From Ruminococcus sp. (lineage in GTDB: Bacteria > Bacillota > Clostridia > Lachnospirales > Lachnospiraceae): a DNA stretch of 33,754 bases. Below the pieces are notes generated by a model, which was given only the letters and a program-made list of their open reading frames with translations, was not told the DNA's origin and searched no databases. The stretch is taken from NCBI GenBank assembly GCA_023663085.1, contig JAMPIB010000042.1, positions 1 through 33,754 on the forward strand, read 5' to 3'. Shown piece by piece: positions 33,713 through 33,754 of this stretch (position 1 is its first letter; each line of letters begins with the position of its first letter). The translations under genes were made by a program, and so were the position numbers.

Positions 33713-33754
33713 GGAGAAATACTCAAGAGGCTGAAGAGGCGCCCCTGCTAAGGG
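33713..33754 (+). tRNA. tRNA-Ser (GCT), 5' part only
   Basis: Starts GGAGAAA (acceptor), TA, then a D-arm of serine type (CTCAAGAGGCTGAAGAGG). The loop CTGCTAA has anticodon GCT (serine, AGC/AGT codons). The sequence ends at the window edge within the anticodon stem. Confidence 0.9.

Noticed and set aside
1-33754. CRISPR arrays, insertion sequences, prophage or toxin-antitoxin genes
   Set aside because: No spaced direct repeats, transposase, integrase or phage structural motifs were seen on either strand.

Overview
The window reads as chromosome of a motile, Gram-positive (monoderm) anaerobe of the class Clostridia, most likely the family Lachnospiraceae. Evidence: a DUF6240 protein next to flagellin, a Tad/Flp pilus locus without outer-membrane parts (no secretin, CpaB or CpaD), the YaaL/BofA pair typical of Firmicutes, a class I [4Fe-4S] two-subunit fumarase, clostridial-type sigma-A promoters and AGGAGG ribosome binding sites. 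The species cannot be fixed from the sequence. Almost every gene is on the + strand; only the partial tRNA-Lys and the small YaaL gene are on the - strand. I see no IS element, prophage, CRISPR array or rRNA.

Layout. (1) 1-1869: a partial tRNA-Lys, divergent from tatD and rsmA (ksgA). (2) 1988-6786: a promoter, a 915-residue TPR / acidic linker / degenerate AAA-like protein of unknown role, and 20 nt later glgB (glycogen branching enzyme). (3) 6827-12290: a flagellar unit with a strong sigma-28 (SigD)-type promoter overlapping the glgB terminator: DUF6240, flagellin, FliS and a 189-residue unknown protein, closed by a hairpin terminator. (4) 12288-12970: YaaL/DUF2508 and BofA, divergent from each other. 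(5) 13007-23139: an eleven-gene Tad-type pilus operon with its own promoter and a structured leader: prepilin peptidase, CpaE-like, CpaF ATPase, TadB, an enlarged TadC, Flp pilin, DUF5702 protein, a TadE-like protein with two tandem Cys/His modules, a second prepilin peptidase, another TadE-like protein and a DUF6382-FHA membrane protein. (6) 23184-27639: DUF6171, a rhomboid protease, a flavodoxin-SCP2 fusion, a HIT protein and the two fumarase subunits. (7) 27649-30498: secreted, membrane-anchored type I pullulanase behind an extended -10 promoter with tandem palindromes. (8) 30510-33535: an AT-richer MBOAT / SGNH pair, probably for O-acylation of an envelope polymer. (9) 33625 to the end: a consensus promoter and the start of tRNA-Ser(GCT).

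How the parts fit. The core of the window is surface machinery: flagellin with its chaperone, a monoderm Tad pilus with unusual accessory domains, a cell-anchored pullulanase and a probable polymer acylation pair. The most original material is in the pilus operon: an Ig-like insertion in TadC, a pseudopilin carrying two Cys/His modules, a CpaE homologue without P-loop lysine, two prepilin peptidases, and an FHA protein closing the operon. Other points of interest are the FliK-like C-terminus of DUF6240, the sigma-28 promoter nested in a terminator, and the TPR/pseudo-AAA partner of glgB.
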